Origin: an uncultured Atopobiaceae bacterium
GTDB lineage: Bacteria; Actinomycetota; Coriobacteriia; Coriobacteriales; Atopobiaceae
Direction: 5' to 3'
Assembly: GCA_944321515.1 (NCBI GenBank)
Contig: CALULO010000007.1
Location: 1-64,000, forward strand
Length of the DNA stretch: 64,000 nucleotides
Made by a program: the position numbers and the translations under genes. Numbering within the stretch: the stretch's first letter is position 1; every line of letters starts with the position of its first letter. Below, piece after piece: positions 17,911 to 27,306 of the stretch. The notes below the pieces were generated by a model, which was not told where the DNA came from, ran no database searches, and saw only the letters and a program-made list of their open reading frames with translations.

Positions 17911-18740
17911 AGCTCCCCCTTTCCCGCGCGCGGCGCGCAAAGCGCCTCGAGCGCGGACGCCTCGGCGTCGCTGAGCTCACGCCAGCCTCCCTCGCGAAGG
18001 CCGGTGAGCCGCAGGGGCCCGAAGGCGTCGCGGTGCAGTCGCAGGACCTTGTGCCCCACCACCTGCATCATCTTCTTGACCTGGTGCTTGCGCCCCTCGT
18101 GGATGGAGAGCCCCACCACCGCGTTGGGCTCCCCTCCCCCGGTGCGGCCGGCGCCGTGCGGCGCGACAACCGAGTAGAGGGGGTCCGCGGGCCCAAGCAG
18201 CTCGGCCTCGGCCGGTGCCGAGACGGCGCCCTCCTCAAGACGGACGCCGGCGCGAAGCCGGGCGAGGTCGCGTCGATCTGGCGTGCCAGAGACGAGTGCC
18301 ACGTAGTGCTTGGTCACGTGGTGCGAGGGGTGCAGCAGCGCCTGGCCGAGCTCGCCCGAGGTTGTGAAGAGCAGCAGCCCCGTGGTGTCCTGGTCGAGGC
18401 GCCCCACCGGGTAGAGCCCGGGGTGCTCGGCCACGGGCACGAGGTCCGCCACCGTGGGACGGCCGTGCGGGTCGCTCATGGTCGTGAGGCAGCCCGCGGG
18501 CTTGTAGAGCATGAGGTGACAGGGTCGCGCCTCGATGTGGCAGGCCACCCCGTCCACGGTGACGACGTCGCGCTCCGGGTCCACCTTGGCCCCGAGCTCG
18601 CTCACCACCTCGCCGTTCACGCGGACGCGGCCCGCCGTCATGAGGCGCTCTGAGCCGCGGCGGCTCGCGACCCCCGCACGTGCGAGGAATCGCTGCAGGC
18701 GCATCGGGTAGAGCCCGCTTTCGCGCACTGGCTCACTCAT
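17907..18740 (-). CDS. rluB: 23S rRNA pseudouridine synthase, RsuA/RluB type
   Basis: The 277-residue protein starts with an S4 RNA-binding domain (MRLQRFLARAGVASRRGSE...GRVRVNG) followed by the pseudouridine synthase domain with the catalytic Asp in VGRLDQDTTGLLLFT and the KHYVAL and GRKHQVKKM motifs. Its position downstream of scpA-scpB is the classic location of rluB, which modifies helix 89 of 23S rRNA. The ATG start overlaps the scpB stop by 8 bases. Confidence 0.9.
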   Translation of the reverse strand: MSEPVRESGLYPMRLQRFLARAGVASRRGSERLMTAGRVRVNGEVVSELGAKVDPERDVVTVDGVACHIEARPCHLMLYKPAGCLTTMSDPHGRPTVADLVPVAEHPGLYPVGRLDQDTTGLLLFTTSGELGQALLHPSHHVTKHYVALVSGTPDRRDLARLRAGVRLEEGAVSAPAEAELLGPADPLYSVVAPHGAGRTGGGEPNAVVGLSIHEGRKHQVKKMMQVVGHKVLRLHRDAFGPLRLTGLREGGWRELSDAEASALEALCAPRAGKGEL

Positions 18741-19476
18741 CTGCGTCCTTTCCGTCGCTTCCGACCGACGGGACGCTCCCCTCGCCCTCGGGCCCGTTCC
18801 CGTCCCCAGGCTCGAGGGTGTCGACGTCGTAGTCGTCGAGCAGATCGCGCTCGTCGTCCACGTCGGCTGCCGTCTCCTCGAGCGTCGAGGAGATCGAGCG
18901 GCCCGAGAGGCGCTCGCGGATGAAGCGCTTTGACTCCTCGTCCGGCGCGAAGTCCTCGAGCGGCGGCAGCTCGCGCAGGCTCTTGAGGCCAAAGTGCTCC
19001 AGGAACAGACGCGTGGTGCCCCAGAGCTGCGCCTGGCCGCGGTCAGACTCGCGGCCCACCTCACGTACGAGCCCCTTCTCCCGAAGGGACGCTATCACGC
19101 CGTCGGAGTTGACGCCGCGGATGGCGCGCACGCCCTCGCGCGTCACCGGCTGGTGGTAGGCGATCACTGCGAGCGTCTCGAGCGCCGCCTGGGAGAGCTT
19201 GCGCGTGTCCCAGGAGAGCACGTAGTCTGCCACCTGGTCGTGGTAGGCGGGGTGGGTGAAGAGACGCCAGCCGCCTGCGACCTCGCGCAGCTGGAAGCCG
19301 CGGTTGGCGTCGGCGTACTCGGCGGAGAGCTCCGCAAGGGCGGAGGCCACCTCGCCGGGGGCGGCTCCCGCGGCGCGCGCGAGCTCGGTTGCCGGCACGG
19401 AGTCGTCGGTGACGAGCAGTAGCGCCTCGAGAAGGCCCTTCAGAGAGCCTGAATCCAGTTGTTCCAGTCCAGCCAT
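18733..19476 (-). CDS. scpB: segregation and condensation protein B
   Basis: ScpB is the winged-helix subunit that dimerises and binds ScpA in the SMC chromosome-condensation complex. Tandem winged helices span about residues 10-175, including the conserved LAVIAYHQPVTREGVRAIRG and GLVREVGRESDRGQ. An acidic, probably disordered tail of about 60 residues follows. It lies 5 bases after scpA. No smc gene is in the window. Confidence 0.94.
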   Translation of the reverse strand: MAGLEQLDSGSLKGLLEALLLVTDDSVPATELARAAGAAPGEVASALAELSAEYADANRGFQLREVAGGWRLFTHPAYHDQVADYVLSWDTRKLSQAALETLAVIAYHQPVTREGVRAIRGVNSDGVIASLREKGLVREVGRESDRGQAQLWGTTRLFLEHFGLKSLRELPPLEDFAPDEESKRFIRERLSGRSISSTLEETAADVDDERDLLDDYDVDTLEPGDGNGPEGEGSVPSVGSDGKDADE

Positions 19477-19481
19477 CGTGC

Positions 19482-20381
19482 TTACCTCTCGTCCTCCCCA
19501 GGGCCGCCGCCCGTTTCCGCCTCGTCCTCTCCGTTCCCCTCGAGGCCAGGCGCCTCAGGCCCGTCGAAGTCCTCGGCGAGCTCCGCGAGCACGGACTCGT
19601 CGAGCTCATAGGCGGGCGCCCCGGCCAGGTGCTCGATCTCAATCTCGCCAAAGAGCTCGTCCTGCCGCACGCCCACCATGCCACGCTTGTAGAGCTCGAG
19701 GATGGCGAGGAAGTTGGCGACCACGACCTCGGGGGAGTCCTGGCCGTCCAGAAGCTCCGTGAAGCTCACGTGCCCACGGCCGCGAACGAGCCGGTCCACG
19801 GCGGCCACGGTGAGCGCCACGGGCAGGCGCTTGGGCGCTACGTGCTCGGCCTCCAGCAGGAAGGTCTCGCGGCGGCTGTCGATGTCGGCGCAGATGACGG
19901 CGAGGCTGCGCAGCGTGATGCCCTCGAGGTAGTCTGGCATGAGGCCGAGAAACTCTGGGTCGGGCCCCACGGTGCGCGGGTGCATGCGGCCCTCCGCCTC
20001 GGCCCGTGCGCCGAGGGCGGCCGCAGCACCGCGGAACTGCTTGTATGCGATGAGCCGGGCGATGAGCACCTCGCGGGCCTCGTCTGGGGAGAGCCCCTCG
20101 AGGTCATCCTCCTCGTCGCGTTCCTCCTGCGCGCCCCGTCGCGCGACCCTCTCGGCGGGCACGAGCGAGGCGGCCTTTATGTCGAGCAGCGTCGAGGCCA
20201 CCAGCACGAAGTCGCTCGCAACGTCGAGGTCGAGGTCGGCCATGCGCTCGACCTCCTCCAGGTACTGGTTGGCCACCTCGGCAATGGAGATCGACCCGAT
20301 GGTCACCTTCTGCCTGCTCACGAGCTGGAGCAGCAGGTCAAACGGACCGGAGTAGGCCTGGGTGCGAACGCGGTAGGACAC
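19482..20381 (-). CDS. scpA: segregation and condensation protein A
   Basis: ScpA is the kleisin that bridges SMC heads. Family features are the N-terminal YSGPFDLLLQLVSRQKV, IAEVANQYLE and LVASTLLDIKA, with a C-terminal winged helix around VTFTELLDG-like sequence (HVSFTELLDG). The start is GTG 20381, placed directly after the TAG of the M50 peptidase gene. The protein is 299 residues with an acidic C-terminal tail. Confidence 0.94.
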   Translation of the reverse strand: MSYRVRTQAYSGPFDLLLQLVSRQKVTIGSISIAEVANQYLEEVERMADLDLDVASDFVLVASTLLDIKAASLVPAERVARRGAQEERDEEDDLEGLSPDEAREVLIARLIAYKQFRGAAAALGARAEAEGRMHPRTVGPDPEFLGLMPDYLEGITLRSLAVICADIDSRRETFLLEAEHVAPKRLPVALTVAAVDRLVRGRGHVSFTELLDGQDSPEVVVANFLAILELYKRGMVGVRQDELFGEIEIEHLAGAPAYELDESVLAELAEDFDGPEAPGLEGNGEDEAETGGGPGEDER

Positions 20382-21074
20382 CTAGACCACCGCCGAGACC
20401 AGCAGGCCGTAGGCGTTGCCCGCCGTGAGGTCGAGGTAGGCGCCGAGCGGGTCCACACCGAGGAAGGACGGCAGCAGGTAGAGCACGATGATGAGGACGG
20501 GCATCGCGTAGCGCTCGAGCTCGTAGAACCGGGCGCGCGCCTCGCCCTTGAGGAAGAAGAGCAGGACCTTGGAGCCGTCGAGCGGTGGGAACGGGATGAG
20601 GTTGAAGAAGCAGAGAACCAGGTTCACGTTCATGTAGGTGGCTAGGAGCGAGATCACGCCGTCCGCCAGCCAGAACGGCAGCAGACCAGAGGCCCAGGCG
20701 GGGATCGCCCACTTGTAGGCTGCGCAGAGGAGCGCCCACCCGAGGAGGGCCTGCAGCAGGTTGGAGGCAGGCCCCGCCAGCGCCACGACCAGCTCGTCCC
20801 GGCGCGGGTTCCTGAGGCGCCGCGGGTTGTACGGGACCGGCTTGGCAAAGGCGAAGACCGGCCCGCCGAGAAACGCCATGATGAGCGGGAGCACCACAGA
20901 CCCGAAGCCATCGAGGTGGGCCCGCGGGTCCAGCGTGAGACGGCCGGCCTCCTTGGCTGTGGGGTCCCCGCAGCGCAGAGCAGCCCAACCGTGCGCCACC
21001 TCGTGGACGATTGCCGAGAGCATGACGAGCGCCACGGTGAGCGCGATGGATATGAGCCGTTGCGTAGAGTACAT
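20382..21074 (-). CDS. site-2-protease-like M50 membrane peptidase
   Basis: This small (230-residue) M50 protease has the zinc site HEVAHGWAA in the first membrane helix and a second motif, FFNLIPFPPLDGSK, in a later helix, supplying the Asp ligand. No PDZ domain is present, which separates it from RseP; a second M50 gene with a PDZ domain is at 34.8-36.2 kb. The location upstream of scpA is common in Gram-positive bacteria. ATG 21074 follows a GGGGAGA site. Confidence 0.9.
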   Translation of the reverse strand: MYSTQRLISIALTVALVMLSAIVHEVAHGWAALRCGDPTAKEAGRLTLDPRAHLDGFGSVVLPLIMAFLGGPVFAFAKPVPYNPRRLRNPRRDELVVALAGPASNLLQALLGWALLCAAYKWAIPAWASGLLPFWLADGVISLLATYMNVNLVLCFFNLIPFPPLDGSKVLLFFLKGEARARFYELERYAMPVLIIVLYLLPSFLGVDPLGAYLDLTAGNAYGLLVSAVV

Positions 21075-21094
21075 GAGTCTCCCCTCTCGCGGCG

Positions 21095-21385
21095 TTAGCG
21101 CAGCGAGGCAGCGGTACGGCAGAGCAGCCAGTCGACTACGAGCAGAACTATAGCAAGGATCGCGAAGTCCCCGCGGAAGGCGCCGCCCAGGGGTATGGCA
21201 AAGACGAGCAAGCCGCGAAGGGGTGCGGGTACGAGCTGCGTCACGGCGCCGTTGACGCCAAGCAGCAGCGCGCGCGGGCCGGCGGGCAGGAAGGCGTTGG
21301 CAACCACGAGGGCAACGAGCGCCCAGGCGCAGATTCGACATACGAGGGCGAGGACGCGCAGGGCGCGCACGGCAACGCTACGCAT
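21095..21385 (-). CDS. small membrane protein, unknown
   Basis: A 96-residue hydrophobic protein with about three membrane-spanning stretches: residues 9-33 ([19 protein letters not shown]), about 40-65 and 70-90 ([15 protein letters not shown]). I do not recognise the family. The reading frame is supported by the ATG overlapping the ABC-F stop by 8 bases and by the 20-base gap to the M50 gene. The topology loosely resembles YggT-like proteins, but no motif confirms that. Confidence 0.65.
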   Translation of the reverse strand: MRSVAVRALRVLALVCRICAWALVALVVANAFLPAGPRALLLGVNGAVTQLVPAPLRGLLVFAIPLGGAFRGDFAILAIVLLVVDWLLCRTAASLR

Positions 21386-23357
21386 CGGCCGCCTCGAGCT
21401 TCTCGGTGAGCTCGAGCCACTCCGTCTCGAGGGCGGGGACCTTCTTGGAGAGCGCGGCGTACTCGCTCATGCACTCGTCGAAGCGCTTGGCGTCGTTGTA
21501 GAGCCCTTCGTCCGCCATGAGGGTCTCAAGCTCGCGGAGACGTGCCTGCGCCGGCTCGAGGGCGGCCTCCACCTGCTTGAGGCGGTCGCGCTCCTTCTTG
21601 AGCGCCCTGTTCCTGCGGTTGCGCTCCTCTGCCTCGGCACGACGCTGCTCGCGCGTTTTGACGTTGCGGCCGGCCGGCTGTGCCGGCTGCTCGGCTTCCC
21701 TGCCCGCGGGCGCGGGCGTGGGGGTTCCCCCGGCTGCGCGCGCCTCGAGCTCGGCACGCTTGAAGAGGTAGTAGTCGTAGTCGCCGTCGTACACCGTGAC
21801 CTTGTGGTCACGCACGTCAACGACCTTGTTGGCAACAGCGCGCACGAGGTGCTCGTCGTGTGAGATGAGGACTATGGTGCCCTTGAAGTCGACGAGCGCG
21901 TGCTCGAGCACGTCCACCGAGTCGATGTCCAGGTGGTTGGTCGGCTCGTCAAGCAGCAGCAGTGGGTCGGGCGCGACGAGCATCTTGGCCAGGGCCAGGC
22001 GTGCCCGCTCGCCGCCGGAGAGCACGCTCACGCGCTTCTCGACGTCGTCGCCGTGGAACAGGAACGCGCCGAGGAGGCGGCGCTCCTCGGAGGTGGTCCA
22101 GCCGGCTGCCACCGAGTCCATCTCGGCCAGCACCGTGTTGGCCTCGTTCAGCTCCTCGAGCTGGTGCTGTGCGTAGTAGGCCTGCGTGACGCCCTTGCCG
22201 AGCGAGACCTCGCCCGTGTCCGGGGAGAGCCTGCCATTCATGAGCTTCATCAGCGTTGACTTGCCGGCGCCGTTGGGGCCCACGAGCACCACGTGGTCCC
22301 CGCGGTAGAGCTTGAGGTCGACGCCCGAGTAGACGTGGTTCTCCCCGAAGGACTTGGAGACGCCCTCGATCTTGATCACCTCGTCCCCGGTGCGCGGCGG
22401 CTCGGGGAACGAGAAGTGCACCTTCTTGGTGCCCTCCGGCAGGATGACGAGCTCGCTCTTGATCTGCTCGATCTTCCTCATGCGCTCCTGCGCCTGGGCG
22501 GCCTTGGTGGGCTTGTAGCGAAACTTGTCCACAAAGACCTGCATGTGCGCGATCTCGCGCTCCTGTGCGGCGCGCTTGGCACGCATCTGCTCGAGGTTGT
22601 CCTCGCGCTGCTTGAGGTAGCTCGAGTAGGTGCCGGCGTATGTGACGAGCCGACGGTTCTCCACTGCGGCCACGTGGGAGACGCAGGCGTCCATGAACGC
22701 GCGGTCGTGGGAGACAAGCAGCACGGCCCCGTCGTAGCTGGAGAGGAACTGCTCGAGCCACTTGACGCTCTCGAGGTCCAGGTGGTTGGTCGGCTCGTCC
22801 AGCAGCAGCAGGTCCGGGTGGCGCAGCAGCAGCTTAGAGAGGGAGATGCGCATCTGCCAGCCGCCGGAGAAGTCTTCCGCCGGCTTGTCGAAGTCCTCCA
22901 CGGGGAAGCCCAGGCCCGCCAGGATCTGGCGCGCGCGGCTTTCCAGCTCGTAGCCGCCAAGCCTCTCGAATCGGTCCTGCACGGCGCCGTAGCGCTCCAG
23001 CAGGCGGTCGAGCTCAGGGCCAGGTGTCGTGGAGGTTATCTGCGCCTCCAGCTCCGAGACCTGGCGCTCCACCTGCTTGACCTCGTGGGCGGAGTCGACC
23101 ACCTCCATCAGGGCGCTCTTGTGCCCCATGAGGTGGGTCTCCTGCTCCAGGTAGCCGACGGTGACGTCCTTGGCAAAGCTCACCGTGCCCTCGTCGGGCT
23201 GTTCCTCGCCCATGATGATGCGCAGGAGCGTGGTCTTGCCCGACCCGTTGGGCCCCACGAGTGCCCAGCGCTCGCCGGCGTTGAGCTGGAGTGTGGCGCC
23301 CGTATAGAGGGTGCGGCCGCCGAATGACTTGGTGACTTTGTCTGCGAGTGCGATCAC
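21378..23357 (-). CDS. ABC-F family ATPase (second paralogue)
   Basis: This 659-residue protein has two ABC cassettes (Walker [10 protein letters not shown] and GPNGAGKST; signatures FSGGW and LSGGERARL; Walker [11 protein letters not shown] twice) and no membrane helix. A charged linker of about 80 residues separates the domains, and a C-terminal coiled coil follows GTPTPAPAG. The first signature reads [11 protein letters not shown], as in the YdiF/YheS branch of ABC-F proteins. These act on translating ribosomes. It differs clearly from the Uup-like protein at 3.6-5.5 kb. The start is GTG 23357. Confidence 0.87.
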   Translation of the reverse strand: MIALADKVTKSFGGRTLYTGATLQLNAGERWALVGPNGSGKTTLLRIIMGEEQPDEGTVSFAKDVTVGYLEQETHLMGHKSALMEVVDSAHEVKQVERQVSELEAQITSTTPGPELDRLLERYGAVQDRFERLGGYELESRARQILAGLGFPVEDFDKPAEDFSGGWQMRISLSKLLLRHPDLLLLDEPTNHLDLESVKWLEQFLSSYDGAVLLVSHDRAFMDACVSHVAAVENRRLVTYAGTYSSYLKQREDNLEQMRAKRAAQEREIAHMQVFVDKFRYKPTKAAQAQERMRKIEQIKSELVILPEGTKKVHFSFPEPPRTGDEVIKIEGVSKSFGENHVYSGVDLKLYRGDHVVLVGPNGAGKSTLMKLMNGRLSPDTGEVSLGKGVTQAYYAQHQLEELNEANTVLAEMDSVAAGWTTSEERRLLGAFLFHGDDVEKRVSVLSGGERARLALAKMLVAPDPLLLLDEPTNHLDIDSVDVLEHALVDFKGTIVLISHDEHLVRAVANKVVDVRDHKVTVYDGDYDYYLFKRAELEARAAGGTPTPAPAGREAEQPAQPAGRNVKTREQRRAEAEERNRRNRALKKERDRLKQVEAALEPAQARLRELETLMADEGLYNDAKRFDECMSEYAALSKKVPALETEWLELTEKLEAADA

Positions 23358-23409
23358 GTGCGTTCCTGGTTCTTCTCGGTGTGCGGTGCCGCGGGCGCGA
23401 GTGGCGCGG

Positions 23410-23784
23410 CTAGTTGGCGTCGGTCAGGTGGATGGCGAAGCCCGCGATGGGCTCGGTGAAGTAGACGAGGTGGGCGCCGTTGGGCAGCGCGGTGCGGCTG
23501 GACTCGTTGATCTCGAAGCCGCGCGCGGCAAACCACGCCTCCGCGGCAGGCAGGTCGTCGACGTGGAAGCCTATGTGGCCCTTCTCGCCGCGGCCTCCGT
23601 TGTTCATGACCTCCACGAGCGTTCCCGCGAAGGTGGAGATGGAGGCGATGTGGTTGGCGGTCAGGCCCATGAGGGCCTCGAACTGTCCGGCCACGCGGTC
23701 GGCCTCCTCCGGGGAGTCCGTGTTGATGCCGATGTGGGCAATCCTCAGGCCGAAGAGGTCGACCGGGTTTTCAGACGTAGGCAT
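23410..23784 (-). CDS. VOC/glyoxalase-fold protein
   Basis: This 124-residue protein has the vicinal-oxygen-chelate pattern: an initial [16 protein letters not shown] strand with a His, a central [10 protein letters not shown] and a C-terminal FAIHLTD. Such single-domain proteins bind a metal and act as isomerases, lyases or resistance proteins; the substrate is not apparent. I take ATG 23784 with AGGAG upstream rather than the earlier in-frame codon at 23814. It heads the long minus-strand run. Confidence 0.78.
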   Translation of the reverse strand: MPTSENPVDLFGLRIAHIGINTDSPEEADRVAGQFEALMGLTANHIASISTFAGTLVEVMNNGGRGEKGHIGFHVDDLPAAEAWFAARGFEINESSRTALPNGAHLVYFTEPIAGFAIHLTDAN

Positions 23785-23942
23785 TGCGCTCTCCTCTCGT
23801 CGAAGCAAACCCACTTAGTATAGGCGAGAAGAGGCGTGCGGGCGCGCCTCGGCGCGCGCTCTGCATGACGTTGCCATGCGAGCGCCCGTCGTCACCTCTC
23901 CCCGTACGGCATCTCGGCGCAGGCGGACGCGCCGACGTTGCG

Positions 23943-23990
23943 TTGACGCCGCGCCGAGTTGACACGACGTTGACACCATGACGCTAGAAT
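23943..23990 (+). promoter_or_regulatory. promoter/operator candidate for the acyltransferase
   Basis: Three copies of GTTGAC(A/G)C begin near 23942, 23958 and 23969, followed by TAGAAT at 23985-23990. The nearest TTGACA boxes lie 9 and 20 bases from TAGAAT, so neither spacing is ideal. The repeats may be protein-binding sites rather than several -35 boxes. The ATG of the acyltransferase is 57 bases further on. Confidence 0.35.
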
Positions 23991-24047
23991 GGCTTTGAAA
24001 CGCCAACGCGCCCCCCGTGGCGCGACTCCACAGAAAGAGAGAAGGGC

Positions 24048-25886
24048 ATGCCGGGTACCAGGAAGGTCGCCGCTCTCGACGGGCTTCGCGTCCTTGCGAT
24101 AGCGGCCATCGTCATCTATCACGCAAACCCTACGTGGCTGCCGGGCGGATACTTCGGCGTCACCGTCTTCTTTGCCCTCACGGGCTACCTCACCACGCTC
24201 TCCATCGAGCGGGAGATAGGTCGTACGGGACACTTTGACTATCCCCGCTTCCTGCTGCGGCGCGTGAGCCGGCTTCTGCCTGCGGCCCTTGTGGTGGTAG
24301 GCGCCACCGCGCTCCTGTGCGCGCTTTTTGCGCCGCCCCTGCTGCCTAAGGTCAAGACTGACGCGGTGCCTGCGCTGCTGTTTGTCGAGAACCTCTTCTA
24401 CATCATCCGCAACGTCTCCTACTTCGCCGCGGCCGGGCTCCCCTCCCCGCTCACGCACCTGTGGTACCTCGGCGTCGTCATGCAGTTCTACGTGGTGTGG
24501 CCGCTCCTCCTATTGGGCCTCTCGCGCCTGGTGCGCAGCCGCAGGCAGGCGTGCGTCGTGGTGGCTGCCCTCATGGTTGCCTCAGCAATCGCGATGGCCG
24601 TGCTCTACGACCCGCTCGGGGACACAAACCGCATCTACTACGGACCGGACACCCGCGCGGCCGAGCTTCTGGCCGGCGCGCTCTGCGCCCTGCTTACCCA
24701 CGGCCGCGGCTGGCACGTGTCGCTGCCTGCGCGAGGGGTGGTCGACAGGGGCGCAGCCGCCCCCGCCTCTCGACCGGTGCCCGACTGGGCCTACGAGCTC
24801 GCCGGCGTCGCCGCGCTTGTGGGGATCGCTGTCATGGCGGTCACGCTCAACGGATACTCCGAGTTCGCCTACCGCGGCGGTATGCTCCTTGCGGCGCTGC
24901 TCACCGCCGTGCTCATCGGGGTCGTGGCCCGGCCCCGCGGGGGCGTGCTCGCGGGCGTGCTGGGGCTCGCGCCGCTTGCCGAGCTCGGCAAGCGTGGCTT
25001 CGCGCTGTACCTCTGGCACTACCCGCTCCTGCTCATTATGAACCCGGCCACGCGAACCACTGAGCTCCCCTGGTGGGGGTGGGTGCTGGAGTTCGTCCTT
25101 ATCGCCGCAGTGTCCGAGGCCTCCTATCGCGTTCTGGAGCGCGGCGTGGGCAAGCCCCTTGCGCTGGGCCAGGGGCGCGTGGCGCTTGGCCTTGAGGCCG
25201 CCGCGCTGGTTGCCGTGCTCGCGGTCTCCCTGGCGCCGATCAGCGCCGAGCAGACCGGGGTGCCGACCGGTCAGCAGGCCATCGAGTCGCAGGCGCAGTT
25301 CAACCCCGAGACAGACGGGTACGACGTCTCAGGGACCTATCTGGCCGGCACCGCCTTTGCAAGCGCGGTGGACACCATAAACTCCCTGAACTACGACGTC
25401 GACGTGGAGACCGGCGCCACCGACGCCAACGTGACGCTGGTGGGAGACTCGGTTGCCCTGGGCGCGCAGGCGCAGTTCCAGCGCGTCTTCCCTAACGGAT
25501 GGATCGACGCGGCGGTGGGCCGCCAGCTGGGGGCGGGCCTTGACGTCTACAACCAGTGCGCGGCGGACGGGCACGGCGGCGATGTCGTGGTGTTTGCCCT
25601 GGGCAACAACGGCGTGGCGCGCGAGGACCAGGTCCGCGCGCTCATCGACGCATGCGGGGACAAGAAGGTCTACCTGGTGACCTGCCGCGTTCCCATGGCG
25701 CTTCAGGATATCAACAACCAGCTCTTCAGAGACGTTGCGGCCACCTACGACAACGTGGAGGTCATCGACTGGTACGCCGAGAGCGCCGGCCACGACGACT
25801 GGTTCTGGGGCGACGGCACGCACCTGCGTCCCGAGGGCGCCGAGGCCTACGTGATGATGCTCCGTCGGGCCATCACCGGCCGCTAG
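24048..25886 (+). CDS. OatA-like acyltransferase with SGNH domain
   Basis: This 612-residue protein combines an acyltransferase-3 membrane domain with an extracytoplasmic SGNH domain, the layout of peptidoglycan O-acetyltransferases such as OatA. The N-terminus shows AALDGLRVLAIAAIVIYHAN with the conserved His and an Arg-rich FLLRRVSRLLPA. About ten membrane helices reach residue 400. The SGNH part has VGDSVALG near 465 (nucleophile Ser), GNNG near 518 and DGTHLRPEGA near 588 (Asp/His). GAGAGAAGG precedes the ATG. It is a single-gene unit facing away from the minus-strand run. Cell-wall O-acetylation is the likely role, but other surface glycans are possible. Confidence 0.88.
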   Translation: MPGTRKVAALDGLRVLAIAAIVIYHANPTWLPGGYFGVTVFFALTGYLTTLSIEREIGRTGHFDYPRFLLRRVSRLLPAALVVVGATALLCALFAPPLLPKVKTDAVPALLFVENLFYIIRNVSYFAAAGLPSPLTHLWYLGVVMQFYVVWPLLLLGLSRLVRSRRQACVVVAALMVASAIAMAVLYDPLGDTNRIYYGPDTRAAELLAGALCALLTHGRGWHVSLPARGVVDRGAAAPASRPVPDWAYELAGVAALVGIAVMAVTLNGYSEFAYRGGMLLAALLTAVLIGVVARPRGGVLAGVLGLAPLAELGKRGFALYLWHYPLLLIMNPATRTTELPWWGWVLEFVLIAAVSEASYRVLERGVGKPLALGQGRVALGLEAAALVAVLAVSLAPISAEQTGVPTGQQAIESQAQFNPETDGYDVSGTYLAGTAFASAVDTINSLNYDVDVETGATDANVTLVGDSVALGAQAQFQRVFPNGWIDAAVGRQLGAGLDVYNQCAADGHGGDVVVFALGNNGVAREDQVRALIDACGDKKVYLVTCRVPMALQDINNQLFRDVAATYDNVEVIDWYAESAGHDDWFWGDGTHLRPEGAEAYVMMLRRAITGR

Positions 25887-25970
25887 CGGGCCGCGGTGCG
25901 CGCGGAGACAGGACGCGCGCGTCGCCTCGGCCCGGGCGTGTGACTCACGCCGCCCGCGCCGTCCACGTCA

Positions 25971-26038
25971 CTCAGCCGAGGTTCTGTGCCGTTTCTCGCG
26001 TCATTTTCGCCTGATTCCGGTCAAGAACCTCGGCTGAG
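25971..26038. repeat. 15-bp inverted repeat with 38-base spacer
   Basis: CTCAGCCGAGGTTCT (25971-25985) is perfectly inverted at 26024-26038. There is no T-run on either side, so it is a poor intrinsic terminator for the acyltransferase gene that ends 85 bases earlier. It lies between that gene and the tRNA pair. Confidence 0.65.
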
Positions 26039-26104
26039 CTGCAATCAAGCCTCGAACGCAGCCAGGGCTGAAAACGTGGGGCCTGTGAATGCGGTACGGC
26101 ATAG

Positions 26105-26132
26105 AAAAACCGCCGGGCTCATCACCCGGCGG
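26105..26132 (-). terminator. intrinsic terminator after tRNA-Val/tRNA-Ala
   Basis: On the minus strand an 8-bp stem, CCGCCGGG/CCCGGCGG, with a 7-base loop is followed by TTTTT. It lies 11 bases past the 3' end of tRNA-Ala and so ends the tRNA transcript. Confidence 0.88.
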
Positions 26133-26143
26133 CATCAAATTCG

Positions 26144-26219
26144 TGGTGGAGATAAGGGGGTTCGAACCCCTGACCTCGTGACTGCCAGTCACGCGCTCTC
26201 CCAACTGAGCTATATCCCC
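26144..26219 (-). tRNA. tRNA-Ala (anticodon GGC), copy 1
   Basis: A 76-nt cloverleaf with acceptor GGGGATA/TATCTCC, an A discriminator and encoded CCA. The anticodon stem CGTGA/TCACG encloses CTGGCAG, giving GGC for alanine. It is identical to the + strand copy at 30342-30417 and lies 5 bases downstream of tRNA-Val in the same transcript. Confidence 0.95.
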
Positions 26220-26224
26220 GTGCA

Positions 26225-26299
26225 TGGTGGGCGATGCTGGATTCGAACCAGCGACCCCTTCCGTGTGAAGGAAGTGCTCTACCCCTGAGCCAATCGCCC
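26225..26299 (-). tRNA. tRNA-Val (anticodon CAC)
   Basis: A 75-nt cloverleaf with acceptor GGGCGAT/ATCGCCC, an A discriminator and encoded CCA. The anticodon stem CTTCC/GGAAG encloses TTCACAC, giving CAC for valine. A minus-strand TAGTAT at 26319-26314, 15 bases upstream, could be its -10 box; I see no good -35. Confidence 0.95.
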
Positions 26300-26476
26300 T
26301 TGCGCGAGTGTACATACTAGCAAAAGAACTCCGGTTTGGCACGAGAAATTTTGCCGGATTGGCAAACTCGTGTAGGGCTTGAGGAAACCGCAGCTCAGGC
26401 AAGTCGCGCGTGTCAGTCCCCGAGTCTTGCCCGACTCGACCCACAACCCCTCCGGCATACGGCATGCGGCACGAGG

Positions 26477-27169
26477 TTACCCCGAATCGGTGGATAGCGT
26501 GCTCACGTCGTACCCGTATCTCTCCATCTGTCCCACGACCAACCGCCGACGTCGCTCGGCCGCTGCGGCATCGGAGCTGAGGGCGCTGGGGGCGTTGGGG
26601 ATGCCCGCCATGAGCGCGCACTCGTTCGGCGTCATCTCGGAGGGCTCCTTGCCCAGCAGCACCCGGGCCGCGTCCCCTATGCCGTAGCAGCCCTCGCCAA
26701 AGTAGGCCGTGTTCACGTAGAGCTCGAGGATCTCGCGCTTCTCGTAGCGTCCCTCGAGGTCGAAGGAGAGAAACACCTCGGCGGCCTTTCTCGAAAGGTC
26801 CTTTTCCTGCGTGAGGAAGAGGTTCTTGGCCAACTGCTGCGTGATGGTGGACCCGCCCTGCTCCAGGCTCAGCGTCATGACGTCGTGGACGGCGGCACGG
26901 CCTATCGCGATGACGTCCACGCCCGGGTGGTCCCAGAACCGGTGGTCCTCCACGGCCACAACGGCGTCGAGGTAGGTCTGGGGGAGCTCGTCGAGGCTCA
27001 CGTACCCCGGCCGGGAGCGAACCGCCTCGACCGTCGCCTCGACGGGGCAGGCGGTCACGGCGTCTCGATAGAGCTCGTAGCCCCTCCAAGCAACCGCCAC
27101 GCACGTCAGCAACGCGGCGGCGAGAAGGACTAGCATGACGCGCCTCAGCACCCTCAGAACGCCTCTCAT
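26477..27169 (-). CDS. monofunctional peptidoglycan glycosyltransferase (GT51)
   Basis: This 230-residue protein has one N-terminal membrane anchor (residues about 9-30, LVLLAAALLTCVAVAW) and a GT51 glycosyltransferase domain that polymerises lipid II into glycan strands. The motifs are AVEDHRFWDHPGVD with the catalytic Glu, GGSTITQQLAKNLFL, RKAAEVFLSFDLE and KREILELYVNTAYFGEG. There is no transpeptidase domain, so it is MtgA-like rather than a bifunctional PBP1. ATG 27169 has AAAGGGGG upstream. A + strand copy of the recurrent 12-mer lies in the anchor-coding region. Confidence 0.88.
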   Translation of the reverse strand: MRGVLRVLRRVMLVLLAAALLTCVAVAWRGYELYRDAVTACPVEATVEAVRSRPGYVSLDELPQTYLDAVVAVEDHRFWDHPGVDVIAIGRAAVHDVMTLSLEQGGSTITQQLAKNLFLTQEKDLSRKAAEVFLSFDLEGRYEKREILELYVNTAYFGEGCYGIGDAARVLLGKEPSEMTPNECALMAGIPNAPSALSSDAAAAERRRRLVVGQMERYGYDVSTLSTDSG

Positions 27170-27306
27170 GAGACCCCCTTTCCTGAGCTCGTCCATATTG
27201 TGCCCCCGGCGTCGGGAGGGATGCCATGAGCGTGGCTTACGCGGAAGTGAGGGTTTTGAAAGGTTGGACGGGCGGCGGTCGTGAGACCCTCTCGCCTCGG
27301 CGCGTC

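Noticed and set aside
23970..23990. TTGACA followed by TAGAAT as a standard promoter
   Set aside because: The gap is only 9 bases; the next TTGACA upstream is 20 bases away. Neither is a normal sigma-70 spacing, so only a low-confidence region is listed.
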